A stretch of DNA of 64,000 nt from an uncultured Ectothiorhodospiraceae bacterium (lineage in GTDB: Bacteria > Pseudomonadota > Gammaproteobacteria > UBA6429 > Thiohalophilaceae): contig CAMYOL010000014.1 of the NCBI GenBank assembly GCA_947260005.1, positions 52,858-116,857 of the forward strand, written 5' to 3'. Below the pieces are notes generated by a model. That model was given only the letters and a program-made list of their open reading frames with translations. It searched no databases and had not been told where the DNA came from. Position 1 is the first letter of the stretch, and each line of letters starts with the position of its first letter. Positions 46,612 through 56,563 of this stretch are shown in pieces. Both the position numbers and the translations under genes were made by a program.

Positions 46612-47712
46612 TTAAAGACGCATAGGCATGATGACGTATTTTGAGGAGTCATCATTTAAACCTTTTACCAGACAGGAGTGGTTAGAATCCTTAAGTTCAA
46701 CACTGACTTCATCCGTCTTAATCACGGATAGGGCATCCATGAAATAACCGATATTAAACCCAATCTCAAAGCCGTCGCTATCATACTGAACTTCAATTTC
46801 TTCTTCGGCTTCTTCCTGCTCCGGGTTGTTGACACTGGCGCGGATTAAGTTGTTTTCAAGTTGTAAACGCATCCCGCGGAATTTCTCATTAGATAAAACT
46901 GAGATGCGATTAAAGGCCTGAAGTAACGTTTCGCGGCTGACCACGAGTTGTTTATCTGGGTCTTTCGGAATGACTTGTTGATAGTCTGGAAACTTGCCAT
47001 CAATCAATTTAGACGTGAACGTGACCTGCGGTAAGACCACACGGATATGATTCTGGCTTATTTGCAGTTCAAGCACATCATCCTTGCTTTCGAGCAAGCG
47101 AGATAATTCAATGACTCCTTTTCGAGGAATAATAATTTGCCGCGTTTCAGTGACGCCAGTATCGGCCGCAACAGTACAATGAGCCAGTCGGTGTCCATCG
47201 GTCGCAACGCACGTGACAGTATTGGTTGCGATCTCCAACATCAATCCATTAAGGTAATATCGAACATCTTGTTGTGCCATTGCAAATTGGGTTTGATCAA
47301 ACAGTTGTTTTAATTGGGCCTGAGTTAATTTGATAGAAAGGGCGTCTTCTATCGGCTCAATGTTTGGGTATTCGGCTGCCGGTAGTAGCGATAAAGTAAA
47401 ACGGCTTCGCCCAGAACGAATCACCGCTCGTTCGTCTTCAATTTGAATGGTGATATTGGCTGCATCTGGCAGGGTTTTACAGAGATCCATTAATTTGCGA
47501 GCAGGTAGTGTAATGTCACCATCTTCATCACATTGTACTTCTGCTTTTGCCACCATCTCAACTTCCAGATCAGTTCCCGTCAATGTCATCTGGTTTCCAA
47601 CCACACTGATTAAGGTATTCGCTAGAATGGGGGATTGTTGGCGTCTTTCAACAACACTTCCGACAATTTGCAGAGGTTTGAGTAGGTCTTCGCGCAGTGC
47701 TGTGATTTTCAT
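46612..47712 (-). CDS. dnaN: DNA polymerase III beta sliding clamp
   Basis: 366 residues, three-domain clamp. Typical segments are MKITALREDLLKPLQIVGSVVERRQ at the N-terminus, LPAAEYPNIEPI, YYLNGLMLEI, and the C-terminal YVIMPMRL that ends almost all clamps. Processivity factor of the replicative polymerase. Confidence 0.98.
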   Translation of the reverse strand: MKITALREDLLKPLQIVGSVVERRQQSPILANTLISVVGNQMTLTGTDLEVEMVAKAEVQCDEDGDITLPARKLMDLCKTLPDAANITIQIEDERAVIRSGRSRFTLSLLPAAEYPNIEPIEDALSIKLTQAQLKQLFDQTQFAMAQQDVRYYLNGLMLEIATNTVTCVATDGHRLAHCTVAADTGVTETRQIIIPRKGVIELSRLLESKDDVLELQISQNHIRVVLPQVTFTSKLIDGKFPDYQQVIPKDPDKQLVVSRETLLQAFNRISVLSNEKFRGMRLQLENNLIRASVNNPEQEEAEEEIEVQYDSDGFEIGFNIGYFMDALSVIKTDEVSVELKDSNHSCLVKGLNDDSSKYVIMPMRL

Positions 47713-47968
47713 CCTGTTCCTTCTTACTTATTATTAAATAATATATATTAAATTATTATTGTTATTATTAGTCGAGCCATTTTCGGTGCATAAGCCCTTT
47801 TTTGTTTTTTATATCAAAAAGTTAACCAAAGTAAAAGCCTCTTTGTAAGTAGGTCGTTTGTTCGGTATCAGCTGTGGATAATATGTGATTAACCGTGATC
47901 ACCGAAGCCACACTCTATTCTATATACAAGTTATCCACAGTTGATACGCAACTTATACTGGCTTGATA
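47713..47968. other. Candidate oriC (dnaA-dnaN intergenic)
   Basis: The region holds two perfect DnaA boxes, TGTGGATAA (47873-47881, - orientation) and TTATCCACA (47931-47939, + orientation). An extremely AT-rich block (about 47726-47770) could serve as the unwinding element. The dnaN promoter must also lie here. Two boxes is few for a full origin, so the origin may extend to other sites. Confidence 0.5.
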
Positions 47969-49309
47969 TCAAGTACTTAAGGTTCGCAGTAGATTTGCGT
48001 GATCCTCACTAATTCGAGAGTCTTCATCACGAAGTTCATTAATTTTTCGACAAGCATGCAACACGGTGGTGTGATCTCGGCCACCAAAGGCATCACCAAT
48101 TTCGGGCAGGCTGTGATTGGTTAGCACTTTGCACAAGGCCATGGCCAGTTGGCGTGGGCGTGCAATTGAGCGGTTACGTCGTTTTGAGAGTAAATCAGCG
48201 ACGCGGATCTTGTAATACTCGGCGACCGTCTTTTGAATATTTTCGATGGTGACCAATTTGTCTTGTAGGGCAAGTAAGTCTCGTAGAGCTTCTTTTGCAA
48301 AATCCATGGTGATTGGACGACCCGTGAATTGTGAGTTAGCGATCACTCTGCGTAGAGCACCTTCTATTTCACGGATGTTAGAGCGAATACGTTTTGCAAT
48401 AAAAAAGGCCACTTCATTGGGCAGTTCGACACCAGAGAGTTGAGCCTTATTCATTAAAATTGCAACGCGCGTCTCAAGCTCGGGGGGTTCAATCGAGACC
48501 GTGAGACCCCAACCAAAACGTGATTTTAACCGTTCCTCTAAACCATCGACCTCTTTCGGGTATCGATCGCAGGTCATGATGATCTGCGATTCGCCTTCTA
48601 GTAAGGCATTAAATGTATGAAAAAACTCTTCCTGTGAGCGTTCTTTACCGGCAAAAAATTGAATGTCATCGATCAGTAGCGCGTCGACAGAGCGGTAATA
48701 GCGTTTGAATTCGTCAATGGCATTATGTTGTAGAGCCTTGACCATATCGGCGACGAACCGTTCGGAATGCAAATAAACCACTTTTGCACCTGGTTTGGTT
48801 TGTATAATGGCATTACCGACCGCGTGCATAAGATGAGTCTTACCTAATCCTACCCCACCGTATATAAATAATGGGTTGTAGGCGCTGCCTGGATTCATGG
48901 CGACTTGGCTTGAAGCGGCCCGCGCGAGCTGATTCGATTTACCTTCAACAAAACTGTCAAACATGTAGTTTGGATTCAGGCTGTTATTTTTATTTGGGTT
49001 CGGGGTTCGAGTGATGGTTAAAGGGATATCGTCTGCAGGTTGATTAACAGGCTTGCTAATCTCGATTTGTTGAGTACCTATCTCAACCCGTAAATTTGGT
49101 TGGGGTTGTTCAATTTGATCGAGAATTTCGCCAATGCGGTTGAGAAAACGTTCATCGATCCAGTCTTTTACAAAACGATTCGGCGCCAGTAAGCGCAGAC
49201 CATCTTGATCGGAGACAGCATGCAGGGGTCGGATCCAGGTATTAAACTGCTGCGGAGAGAGTTCTCTTTCCAAATGTGTAAGACATTGATCCCATAGCGC
49301 CTGCGACAC
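47969..49309 (-). CDS. dnaA: Chromosomal replication initiator DnaA
   Basis: 446 residues from GTG 49309, chosen because AAGGGG lies upstream and the domain I sequence ([28 protein letters not shown]) begins there; the frame is open further but reads a basic non-family stretch. Domain III has Walker [17 protein letters not shown] and Walker [20 protein letters not shown]; domain IV ends with the DnaA-box-binding [15 protein letters not shown]. Confidence 0.97.
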   Translation of the reverse strand: MSQALWDQCLTHLERELSPQQFNTWIRPLHAVSDQDGLRLLAPNRFVKDWIDERFLNRIGEILDQIEQPQPNLRVEIGTQQIEISKPVNQPADDIPLTITRTPNPNKNNSLNPNYMFDSFVEGKSNQLARAASSQVAMNPGSAYNPLFIYGGVGLGKTHLMHAVGNAIIQTKPGAKVVYLHSERFVADMVKALQHNAIDEFKRYYRSVDALLIDDIQFFAGKERSQEEFFHTFNALLEGESQIIMTCDRYPKEVDGLEERLKSRFGWGLTVSIEPPELETRVAILMNKAQLSGVELPNEVAFFIAKRIRSNIREIEGALRRVIANSQFTGRPITMDFAKEALRDLLALQDKLVTIENIQKTVAEYYKIRVADLLSKRRNRSIARPRQLAMALCKVLTNHSLPEIGDAFGGRDHTTVLHACRKINELRDEDSRISEDHANLLRTLST

Positions 49310-49410
49310 TACCCACACCCCTTTAATATTTATTGATAACTGACTATTTTTAGCGCGTTTGACGATATCCGGCGAACGCGGACGAACGAGTCTACGCCTT
49401 CTTTTACGAC

Positions 49411-49419
49411 TTATCCACA
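49411..49419 (+). promoter_or_regulatory. DnaA box upstream of dnaA
   Basis: A perfect TTATCCACA about 100 bp upstream of the dnaA start, between dnaA and rpmH; it suits DnaA autoregulation or a second origin module. Other boxes are not evident in this gap. Confidence 0.55.
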
Positions 49420-49464
49420 ACTTTGCTAAGCCGCTGTTTGGCCTCATTTTAAAATCGATTTAGG

Positions 49465-49493
49465 TTGACAGAATGCGGGTTTGCCAGTAATCT
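49465..49493 (+). promoter_or_regulatory. Sigma-70 promoter of rpmH
   Basis: TTGACA-N17-TAATCT: consensus -35, ideal spacing and a 5/6 -10. Predicted start near 49500. Confidence 0.75.
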
Positions 49494-49495
49494 TG

Positions 49496-49523
49496 CCGCC
49501 TTTTCCGCCAAAGCAAAAGGCGG
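49496..49523 (+). promoter_or_regulatory. Hairpin at the 5' end of the rpmH leader
   Basis: CCGCCTTTT-N10-AAAAGGCGG is a perfect 9-bp inverted repeat that begins at about the predicted rpmH transcription start. There is no T-run after it. It might stabilise the mRNA or regulate ribosomal protein synthesis. Confidence 0.45.
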
Positions 49524-49556
49524 CGGAATTTAACTAACTTAATATCGGTAGCGGAC

Positions 49557-49691
49557 ATGAAAAGACCCTTTCAGCCAAGTAATTTAAAGCGTAAACGTAG
49601 TCACGGTTTTCGTGCTCGTATGGCCACTCGTGGCGGTCGTGCCGTGTTAAATGCCCGCCGTGCTAAAGGCCGCAAACGTTTAAGCGCCTAA
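49557..49691 (+). CDS. rpmH: 50S ribosomal protein L34
   Basis: 44 residues, ATG 49557 to TAA 49691: starts [22 protein letters not shown] and ends GRKRLSA, fully typical of L34. First gene of the rpmH-rnpA-yidD-yidC-mnmE block. Confidence 0.97.
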   Translation: MKRPFQPSNLKRKRSHGFRARMATRGGRAVLNARRAKGRKRLSA

Positions 49692-49729
49692 GTTGGCTTT
49701 GGCCTGGCTTGCCATAAAACTCGCTTGCT

Positions 49730-50107
49730 ATAAATAAGAATTTCTCAGATCCCCATTCCGTCGGTCGATTTTCTCGACAACAACGGTTAATTCGCCCCGA
49801 TCAGTTCAAGCGTGTTTTTACCAGACCGACACGAGTCAGTGATTCGCATTTTTCCATATTAGCTCAGCCTAACCAGAAAAATTCTGCCCGCCTTGGCCTG
49901 GCCATCGCCAAAAAGCACATTAAAAAAGCCGTCGGCCGGAATCGCATCAAAAGGCTTGTTCGAGAGAGTTTTCGGCACCATCAAGAGTTACTCGTTGGTG
50001 TGGATATTGTAGTAACATGTCGCGGCGACGCGAGTCGTTTGACGAACCAGGCCATTCAAGAGCGATTAGTCCAACACTGGCATAAACTGGTTAGCAAAAT
50101 TAAATAA
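49730..50107 (+). CDS. rnpA: Ribonuclease P protein component, start codon non-canonical
   Basis: The sequence is clearly RnpA: RLIRPDQFKRVF, ARLGLAIAKKHIKKAVGRNRIKRLVRESFR (the RNR signature) and the C-terminal helix LVQHWHKLVSKI. It ends at TAA 50105-50107. The open frame begins after TAA 49713-49715 and contains no ATG, GTG or TTG before the conserved sequence. ATA 49730 is the most usable candidate, giving 125 residues, but has no clear ribosome-binding site. An unusual start, or a base error, is possible. It overlaps nothing and is followed by yidD after 3 bp. Confidence 0.8.
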   Translation: MNKNFSDPHSVGRFSRQQRLIRPDQFKRVFTRPTRVSDSHFSILAQPNQKNSARLGLAIAKKHIKKAVGRNRIKRLVRESFRHHQELLVGVDIVVTCRGDASRLTNQAIQERLVQHWHKLVSKIK

Positions 50108-50110
50108 CAT

Positions 50111-50362
50111 ATGCGAAAAATTTTAATCTCATTAATCAAAGTCTATCGCTTTACGCTTAGTCCATTTATTGGTCAGCATTGTCGGTTTACGCCGACCTGC
50201 TCGCAATATGCAACCGAAGCGATTGAAGAATATGGCTCACTCAAGGGTAGCTGGATGGCGATACGTCGTTTATCGAAATGCCATCCATTTCATACCGGTG
50301 GTTGGGATCCCGTCCCTGAAAACCCGGTGTCACACTCAACACAAAATAAAAATCTAAAGTAG
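50111..50362 (+). CDS. yidD: Membrane protein insertion efficiency factor YidD
   Basis: 83 residues with the defining [35 protein letters not shown] and [14 protein letters not shown] segments, an amphipathic N-terminal helix and conserved Cys. Supports YidC-dependent membrane insertion. It lies between rnpA and yidC in the standard order. Confidence 0.96.
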   Translation: MRKILISLIKVYRFTLSPFIGQHCRFTPTCSQYATEAIEEYGSLKGSWMAIRRLSKCHPFHTGGWDPVPENPVSHSTQNKNLK

Positions 50363-50371
50363 TTAAATATT

Positions 50372-52117
50372 ATGGAACAACAACGTTTATTTTTAATTCT
50401 TTTGCTGGGCATGATTTCAGTCATGATGTATTTCGAATGGCAAAAAGATTATGGCCCGAAACCGGCGACCAGCGTCACTAGCCAGTCTGGGCAAACGGAT
50501 TCAAGCGGATTGCCGACACCTAATGCGCAAACCAACACAACTGATGATTCAGGTATGCCCATACCACAATCACAATCAGGCACAACGCAACCGACTCAAC
50601 AGCAAACCATTAAAGCTACAGCAGAACGCATAGGAAAAATAATAACAATAGAAAGCGATGTGCTGCGCGTACATATCGATACGCAAGGCGGCGGCATTAA
50701 GTTAGTCGATCTGCTTAAGTATCCGGTTTCAGTAGAAGAAAAAGACAAGCCATTTCGTTTAATGGATATCTCAGCACAACGGAATTTTAATGCCCAGCAT
50801 GGATTTCATATATCGAAAAATGATCCGAAGCTTCGTTCGATTACGCCAACCTCAAACACAGTCTATAGCACCGCACAAGATACCTATTTGTTAGATGGTG
50901 ATGAGCTGGTTGTGGATCTCAACTGGACGAATCAACAGGGCATTACTTTTACCAAACGATTCAAGTTCACCAAATCCAGTTACTCTATTGAATTAACACA
51001 CCAAGTTAAAAACCAAAGCCAGCTTACCTGGGATGGGCACTCTTATGTTCGACTGGAGCGGGTACCGCCAGAGTCGCAAAGTAGTTTGAGTATGTTACCG
51101 ACCTATACCGGACCGGTATTTTATAGCCCAGAGAAAAAATACGATAAAGTCGATTTTGATGATATCGATGACAGTCTGGAAGCAAATCAAAAAGGGACAC
51201 TGGATGCGATAAACATGGAGTTCGCCGGTGGCTGGATTGCGATGATCGAGCATTATTTTGTCGGTGCCGTTATTCCTGCAAAAGAAGATGTTTTTCGTTA
51301 TTTCACCCATAAGCCAAGTCGATCAGGCAATCGTTACTGGATTGGAATGATGTCAACAGGTAAAACGATAAAGCCAGGTGAAACTCAGGTAACCAGTTTG
51401 CAACTTTACGTTGGCCCCAAGATTCAAAAGAATTTAGAGGCAATGGCACCCGGTCTGGAATTATCGGTTGATTACGGCTGGTTAACCTTTCTCTCTAAAC
51501 CTTTATTCTGGCTGTTGGATTTCATTCACAGTTTTGTGGGTAACTGGGGTTGGGCGATTATTTTATTAACGCTGACCATTAAGCTGGTGTTCTATAAATT
51601 ATCAGAGACTAGTTACAAGTCGATGGCGCGCATGAAAAAACTGGCACCTCGTATGAAACAAATCAGTGATCGTTACGCTGATGATCGGCAGCGTAAAGGT
51701 CAGGCGATCATGGAGTTGTATAAGAAAGAAAAGGTCAACCCGATGGGCGGTTGTTTACCTATACTTATACAGATTCCAGTCTTTATTGCGCTTTATTATG
51801 TATTACTGGAAAGTGTCGAGTTGCGCCAGGCGTCCTGGATATTCTGGTTCGATGATTTATCGATTAAAGATCCCTATTTTGTATTACCGATCCTGATGGG
51901 TGCTTCAATGTTGTTCCAGCAAAAGCTGAACCCACCGCCACCTGATCCAATGCAAGCCAAGATGATGATGATGCTGCCATTTGTATTTACGGTATTGTTC
52001 TTATTCTTCCCCGCCGGTTTGGTATTGTACTGGGTCGTGAATAATGTCCTATCGATTGCGCAGCAGTGGTACATTACGCGTATCGTTATGGACGAAAACA
52101 GTAAGGCAAAAACGTAG
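50372..52117 (+). CDS. yidC: Membrane protein insertase YidC
   Basis: 581 residues: N-terminal transmembrane helix (about 5-22), a long Thr/Gln/Pro-rich linker (about 28-75), the periplasmic beta-supersandwich domain (about 80-350), and the C-terminal insertase domain with five helices and the SYKSMARMKKLAPRMKQI coiled helix. Inserts inner-membrane proteins with or without Sec. Confidence 0.97.
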   Translation: MEQQRLFLILLLGMISVMMYFEWQKDYGPKPATSVTSQSGQTDSSGLPTPNAQTNTTDDSGMPIPQSQSGTTQPTQQQTIKATAERIGKIITIESDVLRVHIDTQGGGIKLVDLLKYPVSVEEKDKPFRLMDISAQRNFNAQHGFHISKNDPKLRSITPTSNTVYSTAQDTYLLDGDELVVDLNWTNQQGITFTKRFKFTKSSYSIELTHQVKNQSQLTWDGHSYVRLERVPPESQSSLSMLPTYTGPVFYSPEKKYDKVDFDDIDDSLEANQKGTLDAINMEFAGGWIAMIEHYFVGAVIPAKEDVFRYFTHKPSRSGNRYWIGMMSTGKTIKPGETQVTSLQLYVGPKIQKNLEAMAPGLELSVDYGWLTFLSKPLFWLLDFIHSFVGNWGWAIILLTLTIKLVFYKLSETSYKSMARMKKLAPRMKQISDRYADDRQRKGQAIMELYKKEKVNPMGGCLPILIQIPVFIALYYVLLESVELRQASWIFWFDDLSIKDPYFVLPILMGASMLFQQKLNPPPPDPMQAKMMMMLPFVFTVLFLFFPAGLVLYWVVNNVLSIAQQWYITRIVMDENSKAKT

Positions 52118-52146
52118 CCAAGCTCTCCCAATGGAGTCTGACCCCA

Positions 52147-53514
52147 TTGAAGGTAAAACAAATCGAAACAATTGCGGCTGTGGCCACACCAACCGGTCGG
52201 GGTGGTGTGGGCATTGTTCGAGTTTCGGGTCCCCTCGCTGCGAAAATCGCGGTTTCAATTTTGGGCCATTGCCCCAAACCGCGTCATGCGGAATACCTTG
52301 CCTTTAAAAATTCAGACCAACAAATAATCGATCAGGGCATCGCGCTGTATTTTCCCGCACCCAATTCCTTCACCGGTGAAGATGTCCTTGAACTACAGGG
52401 TCATGGAGGACCCGTGGTGATGGATATGCTGCTAAGGGCAGTAACCAACGCCGGTGCCCGTTTGGCCCGTAGTGGTGAATTCAGTGAGCGGGCCTTCTTA
52501 AATGACAAACTGGATCTGGCACAGGCCGAGGCGATTGCGGATCTAATCGATGCCGGATCCGAGCAGGCGGCCCGAAGTGCGATGCGTTCGTTGCAGGGTG
52601 TATTTTCGAAGGCCGTTCATGGATTGGTGGAGGAGGTGACCCGTTTGCGGATCTTTGTCGAGGCATCGATTGACTTTCCGGAAGAAGAAATTGACTTCAT
52701 TAGTGAAGGTAAGGTTTCGAGTCAGATCGAAGCACAATTAAAGACGTTAGCCGCAATTAGCAGCCAGGCACAACAAGGTAGCCTCATTCGCGAAGGGATT
52801 AACCTGGTCCTGGTAGGCCAGCCCAACGCCGGAAAGTCATCACTGTTGAATGCCCTGGCCCAACGCGATGCGGCGATCGTCACGGAAGTGCCTGGTACGA
52901 CTCGCGATATTGTCAAAGAAGCCATCCTGCTAGAAGGTCTTCCTGTCCATTTATTAGATACGGCAGGCTTACGCCACTCAGAAGATTTGGTCGAAAAAGA
53001 AGGCATGCGTCGAACCTGGGAGGCCATTGAGCAGGCCGATGTGATGTTATTAATCATTGATAATAATCAGGGCTTTGGAGAACAGGAACAGGCTATTCTC
53101 GAACAATGTCCGGAACAGATTTCGACCATCGTGGTCTTTAATAAGAGTGATTTAGAGAAGGATTTAGATGGGCAGCCAAAATCGGGTTCGTTTGATCTGT
53201 CGCAAACACAGCAATGCCTAATATCGGCAAAGACCGGGGCGGGCATTGACGAGCTAGTTGATCTGATAAAAAAATTAGCAGGCATGCAAACCAGTGGCGA
53301 AGGCGCGTTTATGGCCAGGCGCCGACATTTGCTGGCTTTAGATCATGCGCAAACCCATTTACAATTTGCCCTGGATCAAACAAACCTACATCAGGGTGAG
53401 TTGATTGCTGAGGAATTAAAACTGGTTCAACAGTATCTTGGTGAAATTACCGGTGAATTAACTAGTGATGATTTACTAGGTAAGATTTTTAGCGAGTTTT
53501 GTATAGGTAAATAA
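52147..53514 (+). CDS. mnmE: tRNA-5-carboxymethylaminomethyl-2-thiouridine GTPase MnmE
   Basis: 455 residues from TTG 52147; the family's N-terminal IETIAAVATPTGRGGVGIVRVSG starts nearby. G domain with Walker A GQPNAGKSSLLNAL, switch region GTTRDIV and DTAGLR, NKSD; the C-terminus ends with the invariant CIGK (FCIGK), which holds the formyl-donor Cys. Acts with MnmG, not in the window, on the wobble uridine of tRNAs. Confidence 0.97.
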   Translation: MKVKQIETIAAVATPTGRGGVGIVRVSGPLAAKIAVSILGHCPKPRHAEYLAFKNSDQQIIDQGIALYFPAPNSFTGEDVLELQGHGGPVVMDMLLRAVTNAGARLARSGEFSERAFLNDKLDLAQAEAIADLIDAGSEQAARSAMRSLQGVFSKAVHGLVEEVTRLRIFVEASIDFPEEEIDFISEGKVSSQIEAQLKTLAAISSQAQQGSLIREGINLVLVGQPNAGKSSLLNALAQRDAAIVTEVPGTTRDIVKEAILLEGLPVHLLDTAGLRHSEDLVEKEGMRRTWEAIEQADVMLLIIDNNQGFGEQEQAILEQCPEQISTIVVFNKSDLEKDLDGQPKSGSFDLSQTQQCLISAKTGAGIDELVDLIKKLAGMQTSGEGAFMARRRHLLALDHAQTHLQFALDQTNLHQGELIAEELKLVQQYLGEITGELTSDDLLGKIFSEFCIGK

Positions 53515-53524
53515 ATTCAACTAT

Positions 53525-54610
53525 ATGGAAATGCAATTAATTAAGCACCGACTTATCGGAAAATTAATATTATTAGTTGTGCTCATTGCGGCGGTCTCAT
53601 CGTGCAGTACCGTTGGTTATTATTATCAAGCGGTTTCTGGCCACCTAGATTTGGTTTCCAAAGAACGTCCGATTGACGAGGTTTTAACAGACACCGATAC
53701 CACAGACGAATTAAAACAAAAATTAAACCTGGCCAGGCAAGCTCGGGAATTTGCAACGATTCAATTAAGTCTGCCGGATAATGACAGTTATAAAACCTAT
53801 GCCGATCTGGAGCGTCCCTACGTCGTCTGGAATGTGATCGCGACGCCAGCCTATTCGATAAAACCAAAAACCTGGTGCTTTATGATCGTTGGCTGTTTAA
53901 GTTACCGAGGTTATTTTGAAAAACAAAAAGCACTAGACCTGGCAAGCGAACTAAAAAATGAAGGTTTGGATGTGCAGGTAAGCGGTGCCTCTGCCTATTC
54001 GACGTTAGGTTATTTTGATGATCCGCTTTTGAACACTATGATGGCGCATAACGATGCCAGTCTGGTTGGCATTATTTTTCATGAACTTGCGCATCAGATC
54101 ATTTATATCGATGGTGATACTGCGTTTAATGAAGCCTTTGCGACCGCAGTAGAACAGGAAGGATTACATCGATGGTTTAAGAGTCAATCTGATTTAGCCA
54201 AATATAACGAGTATTTAAGCCATAAACAGTCTAAACATGATTTTTATCAGATGTTAAAAAATACTCGTCAGTCATTACAACTGGCATTCGAACAGGCAGA
54301 AGATGAGCAACAAAAGCAGTCGGCGAAACAAACAATTTACCAGCAATTACAATTAGATTATAAACAGTGGCGTGAACAAACTCAGTTCTACGGTTATGAC
54401 CAGTGGATGCAGCGCGATTTAAATAATGCACACCTTGCACTGGTGGCGACTTATCAGGATTTAGTACCGAGTTTCCTAAACCTGTTGGCGACGGTAGAGG
54501 GTGATCTACCCACTTTCTATAAACGAGTAGCTGAACTTGGTGATATGGATAAGGAATTAAGAGATAAACAATTAGCTGCGTACAAAACGCAAAGATTAGG
54601 GATGAGATGA
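53525..54610 (+). CDS. Predicted zinc aminopeptidase (COG4324-like lipoprotein)
   Basis: 361 residues; lipobox near SSCSTVGYY (Cys about 27), so probably an outer or inner membrane lipoprotein. The zinc motif HELAH (IIFHELAHQIIYIDGD, about 185-200) and the downstream NEAFATAVEQEG identify the predicted aminopeptidase family PF10023. The substrate is not known. It starts 10 bp after mnmE and overlaps the next peptidase gene by 4 bp (ATGA). Confidence 0.82.
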   Translation: MEMQLIKHRLIGKLILLVVLIAAVSSCSTVGYYYQAVSGHLDLVSKERPIDEVLTDTDTTDELKQKLNLARQAREFATIQLSLPDNDSYKTYADLERPYVVWNVIATPAYSIKPKTWCFMIVGCLSYRGYFEKQKALDLASELKNEGLDVQVSGASAYSTLGYFDDPLLNTMMAHNDASLVGIIFHELAHQIIYIDGDTAFNEAFATAVEQEGLHRWFKSQSDLAKYNEYLSHKQSKHDFYQMLKNTRQSLQLAFEQAEDEQQKQSAKQTIYQQLQLDYKQWREQTQFYGYDQWMQRDLNNAHLALVATYQDLVPSFLNLLATVEGDLPTFYKRVAELGDMDKELRDKQLAAYKTQRLGMR

Positions 54611-55773
54611 ATTTAAAAATACTATTTAATTTATGTGTTCTGGCTCCGGTTATTTTACTCGGTGCCTGTACGACAAACCCGGTGACAGGCAGAAGTGAAA
54701 TGGGTTTTGTCTCCACAGAAAAAGAAATTAGCATGGGGGAAGAAAATTATGTGCCGATGCAACAAGCACAAGGTGGTAGCTATGTCGTCGATCAGGATCT
54801 GGTTGCCTATGTGCAAAAGGTTGGAAATAAATTAGCAGCGCAAAGTGATCGAAAATTACCTTACGAATTTGTGATTATAAATGATTCAGTGCCAAATGCC
54901 TGGGCCCTGCCCGGTGGTAAGATTGCGATTAATCGGGGTTTGTTGCTTGAGTTAAATAGCGAGGCAGAATTAGCTGCCGTGCTTGGACATGAAGTTGTGC
55001 ATGCTGCCGCGCGCCATAGCGCCAAGAAAATGGAAACCGGCATGGCAATGAGTATTGGTTTGGTTGTATTAGGTGTTTCACAACGAGATAGTGATTATGG
55101 TCGTGCAATGATGGCAGGTGGAGCAATTGGTGCAGCGTTACTAGGGCAAAAATACAGTCGTGATGCCGAAAGCGAGGCCGATGAGTATGGCATCAAGTAT
55201 ATGGTCAAGGCAGGTTATGATCCTTATGCCGCGGTAAAACTACAGGAAACGTTTGTTCGATTATCTGAAGGTAAAAGTCCGAGCTGGTTACAAGGTCTGT
55301 TCGCCAGTCATCCACCCTCCCAGGATCGGGTTGAGGCAAACAAAATCCTCGCTAAACAATACTATAAACCGGGACTCAAAACCGGGACAAATATCTATCA
55401 ACAAAAAATCGCACAATTGAAACGCAGCAAACAGGCGTATAAAGATTACAATAAAGCCGGAGCGGCTCTGCAGAAGAAAGAATATAAAAAAGCGACGAAC
55501 CTGATTAACAAGGCGATCAAACGTGAAGATCGAGAGAGTCTGTTTTATGCCTTGAAAGGTGATATTTCAGAGGTGCAAAAAAAATACACCAAGGCAATTC
55601 CACAATATGACCAGGCAATAAATCTAAATCCAGACCTCTTTTATCATTATCTGCGCCGTGGTACGAGTTATAAGGCATTAAACAAAAATGAAAAAGCCAA
55701 GAAAGATTTAAATAAAAGCATGCAATTATTACCAACTAAACAAGCGCAACAGGCACTGAAAGAATTAAAATAA
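54607..55773 (+). CDS. M48-family metalloprotease lipoprotein with TPR tail
   Basis: 388 residues: lipobox LGACTTNPVTGR (Cys about 21), peptidase M48 domain with HExxH (LGHEVVHAAARHS, about 125-135) and downstream glutamate region (DAESEADEYGIKYM). The C-terminal ~120 residues are two TPR units (for example KAIPQYDQAINLNPDLFYHYLRRG). Resembles BepA/LoiP-type envelope quality-control proteases. Translationally coupled to the preceding aminopeptidase. Confidence 0.88.
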   Translation: MNLKILFNLCVLAPVILLGACTTNPVTGRSEMGFVSTEKEISMGEENYVPMQQAQGGSYVVDQDLVAYVQKVGNKLAAQSDRKLPYEFVIINDSVPNAWALPGGKIAINRGLLLELNSEAELAAVLGHEVVHAAARHSAKKMETGMAMSIGLVVLGVSQRDSDYGRAMMAGGAIGAALLGQKYSRDAESEADEYGIKYMVKAGYDPYAAVKLQETFVRLSEGKSPSWLQGLFASHPPSQDRVEANKILAKQYYKPGLKTGTNIYQQKIAQLKRSKQAYKDYNKAGAALQKKEYKKATNLINKAIKREDRESLFYALKGDISEVQKKYTKAIPQYDQAINLNPDLFYHYLRRGTSYKALNKNEKAKKDLNKSMQLLPTKQAQQALKELK

Positions 55774-55954
55774 AGACTATGTTCTAAAGATTTTTCCGTG
55801 GATGTAATTTATACATTGCAAATGACAACTTTGTCGCAAATAGGTGACTGAAAATTGCTTTTTTATCTGTTCCATTAGGTATACTTCACTATTGAGTAAT
55901 AATTAAAGAAACATATTTCATATATTTTTTATCAATTAATTAAGGATACTTATT

Positions 55955-56533
55955 ATGGTTAGTATATTAAAAGTTGGGGTATTGGCTACGATTGTTGCAC
56001 TATTTTCGGCATGCACAGTGATGTCGCCACATATGTCAGTGGTGGAGAGTAATGCAGAACTAAAACCAGATGCCGGTAAAGCACTGCTTGTTTTTGTTCG
56101 ACCATCTAGTTACGGTGGTGCAGTGCAAGCAACTATATATGATGATACGACCTACATTGGTACGATTTCCGCCAATACAAAAATTGCCTATCAAGCGAAC
56201 CCTGGCAAACACATGTTTATGGTTATCGGTGAAAGTGCTGATTTTATGCAGGCCGACTTAGCCGAAGGTAAAACTTATTATGCTCAAGTCGCGGCTAGAA
56301 TGGGTGTGTGGAAGGCTCGATTTAGTTTTATTCCTGAAAATGGTCAGACTTCTGATGCGGAAATAAATCAGTGGTTGAAAGAATCAAAATTAACGGTCAT
56401 TAACGAAGAAGGAAAGAAATGGGACAAAGAAAACCGTGCAAGCATTATGCAGAAACATGATGAATATCTGGTTGCATGGAAAAATAAAGAAGAGGCAGGT
56501 AAGCAGACATTAATGAAAGAAAGCGGTAAATGA
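55955..56533 (+). CDS. Lipoprotein resembling DUF2846
   Basis: 192 residues; lipobox ALFSACTVM (Cys about 21). The central block KALLVFVRPSSYGGAVQATIYDDTTYIGTISANTKIAY followed by NPGKHMFMVIGESA is like DUF2846-type surface-exposed lipoprotein domains. The C-terminal ~60 residues are charged and helical. Function unknown. Monocistronic. Confidence 0.65.
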   Translation: MVSILKVGVLATIVALFSACTVMSPHMSVVESNAELKPDAGKALLVFVRPSSYGGAVQATIYDDTTYIGTISANTKIAYQANPGKHMFMVIGESADFMQADLAEGKTYYAQVAARMGVWKARFSFIPENGQTSDAEINQWLKESKLTVINEEGKKWDKENRASIMQKHDEYLVAWKNKEEAGKQTLMKESGK

Positions 56534-56563
56534 TCTTAATGTCATGAATTGAATAAGTCTTAA

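Noticed and set aside
49310..49447. N-terminal extension of dnaA to an ATG at 49447.
   Set aside because: The added basic residues do not match DnaA domain I, while GTG 49309 has a good ribosome-binding site.
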